Under the pieces are notes generated by a model. It did not search any database. It saw only the letters and a list, made by a program, of their open reading frames with translations, and was not told the DNA's origin. Both the position numbers and the translations under genes were made by a program. From an uncultured Christensenellaceae bacterium (GTDB lineage Bacteria > Bacillota > Clostridia > Christensenellales > Borkfalkiaceae), in the NCBI GenBank assembly GCA_910586825.1, contig CAJUJF010000017.1:1-37693 (forward strand): a stretch of 37,693 nucleotides of DNA, written 5' to 3'. The stretch's first letter is position 1. The number at the start of each line of letters is the position of its first letter. Shown here piece after piece: positions 25,901 to 34,900 of the stretch.

Positions 25901-28900
25901 TGACGAGACCGTCGGCGCCGCCGACTCCCTCCACGCGCAGAACGGAAGGTTTCTTTTCCGTTCCGTCGAATTCGAATTCAAGGGAATCGGGATCCCACAC
26001 GAACTTCAAAGGACGCTTCGCGATCGTGATTTCCGCTTCGGCGGTTCCGCCGTTGTAATTGGTCGTAGACTGCGAAGTGATCGTCACCGTCACTTTGCCC
26101 GATTTCTTCGGACGCAGATACTGTCTGCCGTCTACCGTCACGATCTCCGCGATCGCGCCGGATCCGTCTTTCAGCGCGAAAGTCACGGCGCCCGTTTCCG
26201 TTCCGTTACTGCCGTCGGCATTGATCCATTCGTCGACGTTGCCCGTCGCTTCCAGCAACAGATCGTCGCCGTAAACCGTTTCCGCATTCTTTAAACCGAG
26301 CTGCATTTCCGCTTTCTCGACCGTAACCGCCATAGAAACCTGCACGGGTTTATAGTTGGTATTGGGACTGATATTCGCCGTAACGGTTACGCTGCCCGTC
26401 TTGGTCGCCGTCAGATATTTTCCGTTCGGATCGGGATTCCCATCCGCGTCGGAAATATAGCCGCTGCCCGTGACGGAAGTTACCGTATAAGTGATTTCGA
26501 ACAGATCGTCGACAGGCAGTCCCGATACGCTCAGCGCGGCGGGGGTGCGGAATTTCACCGAATCCGGCGCGATCGCAAGACCGTCCGCAGGAATTTCCGC
26601 TCTGTTGATCACGAAGTAACAGAGGTTATCCTCGCCCTTTTCGGGCGCTTTATAATTGAGATTGTCTACCGCAAAGACCCAGGCTTCGTACTTTTCGCCG
26701 TCCGCATTCGCGTTCGTCTGCGCAACGACGACGCTCACGACGTTACATTCGTCGCCGTCGTAGATCCCGCCGAGTTCCGCTTCGGGAACATGGCTCTTAC
26801 CGTCGTATGTAAATTCCGCATACTCTTTGCCGTCCAACTGCCAATTCACCGTAACGGACTTCTGTTCGACGACCGCCTGCACGGTGTAAGGCATTACCGT
26901 TCCAGCGACGTCGCCGCCGTCGCTGTCCCAGCAGAAGCCGGTCTTCGGCGTAAACGTCACGAGATAGGAACCCGCGTTTACGGCGTTGAAATTGCCCGCG
27001 TCGTCGATCGAAACGCCCTCCGGCAACACCGCATACGTCATGCAACCGTCCGGATATTCCGCAACGGTGTAACCCGTAATGATCGTCTGCGCCTGTTTGT
27101 TGTACACGACGGACGCAACCGCCTTGGGCACGGGGATCGGCGTACCGATCGCCGCCTCGTCGATCTCCGAAACCTGCGTGAGAGAAACGGCGTACCGAGG
27201 ATCGTCGGAAGTGAAATATCCGTTCGGGTGCGCTTTGTTCGCGTTGCCGTAACCGCGCGTGAATACGCCCGCTTCGTCGCGCGTAATCCCGACGGAAGCG
27301 CCGCTCGCCAATTCTCCCGTCACGTCGATATAGCGATTGGGCGAGGCGAAATAGACGTTACTTGCTTTCCCGTCCGTTTCCGCGGTCAGATTATTTTTGA
27401 TCACGGGCGTACCGCTCAATTCGAGAACGCCCGAACTGAACACGCGGACGCCGCTCTTCCCGAAGTTTCCGCTGATTTCGCCGCCGGTAACGCGCAGTTT
27501 TCCGGTGCCCGCGACGTAAGCGCCGCTGCCGCCGCCGTCGTCCGCGCTGTCGCCCGTCGCCGAATTGCCTTGAACGACGCCGCCTTGAATCTCCACCGTG
27601 CCCGCGATATAAAGCCCGCCGCTCTGTCCCGCGCGGTTCTTTGTGATTTCGCCGCCCTTCATGGTAAACAGCGAAAGCGCGCTGTTGTAGACGAACACGC
27701 CGCCTGCGCTCGTGCCGACGTTCTCGTTGATCGCCGTGCCGTTTTCCATCGTAAAATTACCGCGGTTGGCGATATAGACGCCGCCCGCCATGCCGACGTT
27801 TTCCGAAATCCTGCCGCCTTCGAAGCCGAACGCGCCTGCGGTGTAGACCCCGCCGCCGCCCGCGCCGTCCGCGCGGTTACTGCGGATCTCGCCGTCTTTG
27901 AGGGTTGCCGTACCCGTATTGGATACGAGAACACCGCCCGCAAGGAACCCGTGGTTGTCGAGAACGGAACCTTGTTCCACCGTGAAACTGCCGCCGACGA
28001 ATACGCCGCCGCAAGAGGAAGCGGCGCTTGCCCGATTCCCGCTCACGGAAGGTCCGTTCAGGATCACGCTTCCGCCGTTGCCGATATGGATCCCGCCCGC
28101 GCTTCCCGCGGAAGTGTTGTTGCCGCCCGTGATCTTCGCGGGCGTTCCGTTCGATTCGTCGAGAATCGTCAGTTCGCCCTCGACGTAGAATACGTAACCG
28201 CTGACCCGCGCGTTTTCCAGCGCGCGGTCGATATCCACCCCGTGCATATCGAGAACGATCTTCGCATCGGAGGGAACGTAAAGTCCGCCGTTGATGAAGG
28301 AAGAAAGCGTACCGAACGCCGTAACGTAATTTGCGTTTTCCTCCGCCCTCCAAACGGCTTCGTTTCCCGTCTGCGTCGCGGGATCGTATCCTGCGGGATA
28401 CAGACGCAGTTTCTGCACGGTGTTCGTCTTCTGGCTCGTCGTGACGGCGTAATGCCAGTTGATCGCGTTGTTGTAACTGACGAGGACCGCTTCGTCGATC
28501 CCGTCCACTTCCTCCCGACCGACGATATAATCCTCGTTTTCGGAGTAGAAGAACTGCGTGGGATCGGAGAGATTCGAAGTCCCCCAGCCCATGGTGAGCG
28601 GACCTACCCCTTCGCGCACGAAACCGATTTTTGCGGCGTTCGTGAACGGAACCCCGTCGATCCCGATCCGCGCGTCGGACGCGAGGGAGAGATTTTTTCC
28701 TTCGTTTCCGTAGATATAGGCGTCACCGCCGAGCGCGATCGCGCCCGATCCGGACACGAATACGTTCCAATCGCCCGTATTGTCCGTCACCGCGCCGCCG
28801 TGCGCCGTAAACGAGCCGTCCTGCACGTTGATGCCGTAGTGCGAGTTTCCGGTAACGGTACCCTTTTCGAGCGTGCACTGCCCTCCGCCGTACACGTAAA

Positions 28901-31900
28901 CGCCGTCGCTTCCGCCCGTGATTACGCCCTTCGCGCCCGAAGTCGAATCGGTGATTTCGAGCGTACCCATGACGTAAATGACGATCCCGTTTGCGAACGC
29001 GCGGTCCAGTCGGTTTCCGTTCAGATCGAGAACGACGCTCGCACCCTCCGGCACCAGAAGCGCGCCCGTATAATACGCCGTTCCGTTGGTGCCGAACGCC
29101 GTCGTATAGTTGCGGTTATAACCCGCCTCCCAATCGGTATAAAGGACAAAGGTCTTTTGATTTCCGTTGTCGTTCAAACTCTGCTGAACGGTATACAGCC
29201 AGTTGATCGCGTTGTCGTTGGAAAGGAATACGGCTTCGTTCAGTCCGTTCACGGTCTCGCCGACGACGCGGTATTCCGAAGACTCGGAAAGGAACAATTT
29301 TTCCGCCGCGGCATCCGCGCCCATGTAAGTTTCGAATCCGCTCGTGAACACGCCGTTCGCCGTGCGGTATACGGAAAGAGGATTCTCTTCCGTCACGCAA
29401 TCGAGCTTCTTCACGATCTCGATCACGGCAGTATCTTTTTGGAGGAACACGTTCGATTCGTGAACGCCGTCTGCCAAATAGTTATCGTAAATGCGCACGC
29501 TCCCGCCTAGACAGAGCTTGGAGAGCGGAGAGACGGAAACGCCCGCGACGCCGGTCCCTTTGTTGCCCGTGATCGTGCCGCCCAGAATGGTGCATTTCGC
29601 CTCTTTCGAACTGTTGTAGATCAGCATCGCGCCGCCGTAGAGATTTGCGGTGCTGTAACCGCCGGTGATCTTCCCCGTCCCCTTCGTCAGCAACACGCCG
29701 TCTGCGCCGTATTCGTCGGAACTGTCGACGATTTCCATTTCGCCGTCCACGCGGATCACGGCATATTCCACGCCGCCGCGGTCGCCGAGCGCTCTGTCGA
29801 GCGTAAAGCCGTTGAGATCCAGACGGATATGCGCGTTGGTGTTCACAAACAGCGAACCGCGGATATACGAACTGCTCGCGGTGCCGAACGCCGTGTAATA
29901 ACTGCCGTTTGCGCCTGCCGTCCAATTCGAATACAGCACGAAATCCTGCATCTGACCGGTCGCGATACTGCGTTCGCACGCATCCTGCCAGTTCTTCGCG
30001 TTGTTATAGCTCCAAATCGCGGCTTCCGTATTGCCCGTATCCGCATCGGAATATGCAACCACCCCGTAATCGGGATCGTGATCGGCAAAGAAATACTGCG
30101 CGGGGTCTTTTACAGATCCGTCGCCGTTTCCGTTCTTGTCGCTCCAACCGCTCGTAAACGGAGTCCCCTGCGGCATGGTAAAGTTGTTGGTCGTCTTCGT
30201 AATCCCGACTTTCGCGTCGGCTCCGAACGCGGAGACGATCCCGATCACGTCGCTTGCGTTCGCAAAATAGACGTTCGCCTGCACGCCCGCGGAAGTGACG
30301 TTGTCGTGAATTTTCACATTGCCGCCGAGCGAAAGCTTGGAACCGGAAGCGACGTAGATCCCGTTGCTCCCCTTGTTTCCCGTCAGTTCGACGTCGTTTA
30401 CTTCGAGGCTTCCGTTCGCGCCCGTCACGTACGCGACGCCCGCCGTCGTGCCGTATCCGCCGACGATCTTTCCGTTCTTCTCCGCGGAAGAGTCGATGAT
30501 CTGCAATCCGCCCGTGAGGTAGAACACGTACCCGCCGGAATAAGAGATATCCTTTTCCACGAGACGGCGGTCGATTTTACAGCCGTTCAGATCGAGGATC
30601 ACGTTCGCGCCGCGCGGAACCAGCAAAGAACCGTAATAATAGTATCCCGAGGTGCTGTTCGTACCCGCGCCGAACGCAGTTTTATAAGAGGAATGGTCGG
30701 CGGCGTCCCAATCGTAATACAGCTTGCAGACGTAGGGCTGACCGCCGTATTTCAGACTCATGCGGATCGCGTATTCCCAGCTCGTCGCGCTGTCGTAACT
30801 CAGAAGCGCCGCTTCGCGATCTTCGCCCGTGCCTTCGTTCACCACGCCGTAATACGGGTGCTCCGATTCGAAATACGTCTCCGCATTCACTTCGTTCCCA
30901 CTCTGACCGTAGCCCTCGGTCAGCACGCCGCTCGCAAGACGGGTGACGCCGATTTTAATGGAGGTCGAAAGCTGAGAGACGATGCCGATCTTCATTTCTT
31001 CGCTTTGGAGTTCGACGTTGCTCTGTTCGCCCGCCGCGTTGATATTGTTATAAATCGCGACGCTTCCGCCGAGATTGAGTTTGCTCAGAGAATAGACGGT
31101 GATCCCGGGGGCGCCCTTGTTGTCCGTCACCGTACCGCCGACGATGGTGCATTCCGAGCCTGCAGAAGCGGATTTCCGCCAGATCATGACGCCGCTTCCG
31201 TAACGAAGGTCGGTAGAATATCCGCCCTTGATCACACCCGTACCCTTTTTGATCAGACTGCCGTCGGAATCGTACTCGTCCGAACTGTCCTCGATGCGCA
31301 ACACGCCGTCGACGCGAATGACGCAATACTCCGCGCCGCCGCGATCGGTCAAAGCTCTGTCGAGTTTGTACCCCGCAAGATCGAGAACGATATTCGTCGT
31401 AGAACTGACGAATAGTTCTCCGCGGCAATATGCGATCGCGGTCGACCCGTCGTACCCGAACGCGGTGATATAACTCGCGTTTGCGGCGGCTGTCCAGTCC
31501 GAATACATTCTGAAATATACCTGCACGCCGTTGGTGCGGCTGTAAACGCAGGCGTCGTACCAGTTCTTATGATTGTCCTGACACCACATTCCCGCTTCCG
31601 TCGCGCCGTCTACGGGCGTATCCACAACGTCCCAATCCGGTTCGAGATCGGCGAAGAAATAACGGTACATTTCCGCGCCTTCGGAATCGGGATCCACGCC
31701 TGCGGGATAGCCCGCGGGCGAAACGCCGGGATTGTGAACGCTCCATCCGTCGGTCACGGGCGTGCCCGCGCGCGACGAAGGATCGCCGTTGAACGCGCCG
31801 TTCGTCGCCGTATAATTGTTCGTCGTCTTGGTCACGCCGATATGGAACCCCTTTTCGGCGGGCGCGACGACGTGCATCGTCTCGCTGTTGGTATAGAAAC

Positions 31901-34900
31901 TGACGTTATTCTGAACGCCCAGCATAACATTGCCGTAAACTTTCGCCGTGCCGCCGACGCTGAACGAGTTCGTGTTGTAATAGATATGCACGCCGCCCGA
32001 ATAGCGGGAATCGTTTCCGATCTGTTCGTTGTCGCGGATCGTTCCGCCGAGCATCGTGAAACTGCTGCCGCCTTCCACGATCACGCCGCCGCCCCAGTTG
32101 ATTCCGACGTTGTCGCAAATCGTTCCGCTGTACATGATAACGTTGCCGCCGCGGTAAAGCTGCATGCCGCCTGCGTTTCTCGAACGCCCGCCTATAAGTT
32201 TTCCCGTGCCTTTTCCGTTATTCTTCGCCTGCGGAACCCAATTCTCGTCGAAAAGCGGATCGTTTCCGTCGTAATCGCTGCTGTCTATCAGAATGAGTTC
32301 CCCGAATACGCGCAGCACCAATCCGTAAGAATCGTTGTGAGAAGTATCTTTCAGCTTTCTGTCGATCGTATAGCCGTTTAAGTCGAGGATCACCTTCGCG
32401 CCCGTGGGAAGCATCAGCGTGCCATACCAGTACGGCGAAGCTTCGCTCGTGCCGGAATTGGGCGAAAAAGACGTCTGATACCGCGAATGCGCTTCCGCGA
32501 TCCAGTCTTTCGAAAGCTTGAAGATCTCCCAATCCCGCTTTTTCAGACTCGTATTGACGGCGTATTCCCAGTTGACGCCGTTGTCCGTCGAAAGGAAATA
32601 CCCCTCGATCACGCCCGCGTCCGTTTCCTGATCGATGATATTGTAGAGATCGTTTTCCGAAACAAAATAATCCGTCGCGCTCGCATCGGGATGATGTATT
32701 CCGAAATTCTGCGTGAAATCCCCGTTGGAAGCCCGCCGCACGCCGATCTTTTTCCCGCCGGCGGCGGTCACGGCGGTCAGCGGCGAAACGATCTCGATGA
32801 CGGATTTTTCTCCGGAAATCGCCTGAATTTCAATGCTGTTTTCGGTACCGTCGGCTTTCGTGTTGCCGTAAATCTGCACCGTACCGCCCAATTTGAGTTT
32901 GCTTCCCGAATGCACGGTGACCGCGGCGGCGTTCGTTACGACGTTGCCCGTAATCGTGCCGCCCACTACCGTACACATCGCCGAAGTATTGAAAATCATC
33001 AGCGCGCTTCCGTACAGCGCGTTCGTGGAATACCCGCCCGTGATTTTCCCCGTGCCCTTTCCGGTCGCCGAGCGTTCGTCCGAACTGTCTATGATCCTCA
33101 ACTTTCCGTCGATACGGATCACGCAGCGCTCCGTTCCCGAAGTTTCCGCTTCGCCCAGACCGCGGTCGATCGTATAACCGTTGAGATCCAATCGGATATT
33201 TGCCGAGGCGGGACAGAACAGCGCGCCGTAAACATAACCGACATTACTGCCGTTATAACCGAGCACCGTACCGTAACTGGCGTTGACGGTTCCCGTCCAA
33301 TCGGAATAGAGTTTCACTTCGCGGACGATGTCGTTCGCATACCCCTTTTCCGCCGTACTCTGCACGACGGCGTCGTACCAGTTCTTGTTGTTATCGTGCG
33401 AGAACACGGTCGCTTCGCGCACATAGCTCGTACGCCCCGACTGCTGAATGACGTACAGCGGATTATCCGCAAAGAAACACTGATCGGTGCGATAGGTGCT
33501 GGACAGATACGAACCGAGATTCTGCGTAAAGACGTTGCCTTCCGGTTGCGTATAGTTATTCGTATCCCGCGTGACGCCGACCCAGAACCCGTCGTTATGT
33601 CCGGGCGTGTTTTCGGGAATGATCCTCGACACGATCTCGATGCACACCGTGCTGTTCAAGCCGCCGTGAGAAGAAGTATCGAAAGAGACGTTCTCCTCCA
33701 CGCCGCGGTTGTAGTTATCGTAAATCCGCGCCCTTCCGCCGAGCTTTATTTTCCCGGGATAAAAAGAGTACACGCCGCCGCCGTAACGCCTGTCGGAGCT
33801 GGAACCCACCTGATTGTTGTCGTGAATCGAACCGCCCGTAATCGTAACTTCCGCGCCCGTATTGTCGGCAAGGATCGCAGCCGCATACGAAACACCCGTA
33901 TTTCCTGTAATTTCGCCGCCCGTAATGTAAAGATGACTCGTATAATCGAGGTCGATCGCGCCGGCGTTCGAACCGTAACCGCCCGTGATTTTCCCCGTTC
34001 CTCCGCCGCGGTAATTTCCCAAGGGATACCCGTAAGTGGACGAATCCGGATCGCGGTCGAGCGCTCCGTTTCCGTCGTAATCGGAACTGTCGTGAATCCA
34101 GAGATTGCCTTTATAGAGTTTGATAACCCCCGCGCCGCCGACGGTAGAGGGCTTTTGCGTCAACGCTCGGTCGATGGTATGCCCGTTTAAGTCGAGAATG
34201 ACCTGCGCGCCGTCGGGAACCTGAAGCGCGCCGTAAAAATACGGCGCCGTATTGGCGGTGGAATTGTTTACCGAAAAAGTCGTACCGTAAGTCGCGACCG
34301 TTTGCGCGGTCCAGTCCGCTTCCAGCACGAAAATTTCAGGCTTCTTCGTCTGCAAGCTGGTGTTGACGACATACTCCCAAGTGATAGAAGGATCGCGGGA
34401 AACCAGATACCCTTCTTTCGTCTCGCATTTCGCGAGCTCCTGCACGTAATTGGCGGAATCTTCCGGCAAGAAGTAATGGGAAGCCTCTTCGTCCGGATGC
34501 GTTTCGCCGAATCCCTCGGTGAACAGTCCGATCGAACTGCGCGAAACGGGAATTTTTTTGCCCCCGTTTTTCACCGCCGTAAGCGGCGAAACGATCCCGA
34601 TCAAGCTCTTATCGCCCGAAGTCGCCTGTAATTGCAGATTGTATTCGACACCGTCCGCATTCGTGTTTCCGTAAATCTGAACGGTCCCGCCCAAATTGAG
34701 CTTACTGCCCGAATGCACGGTGATTGCGGCGGCGTTCGTCGTCACGTTGCCCGTGATCGTGCCGCCTTCCAAAGTACAGATCGCGGCGGTATTGTAAATC
34801 ATCAATCCGCTTCCGTACAGCGCGTTCGTAGAATAGCCGCCCGTGATCTTTCCCGTGCCCTTACCGGTCGCCGAGCGTTCGTCCGAGCTGTCGATCAGTC

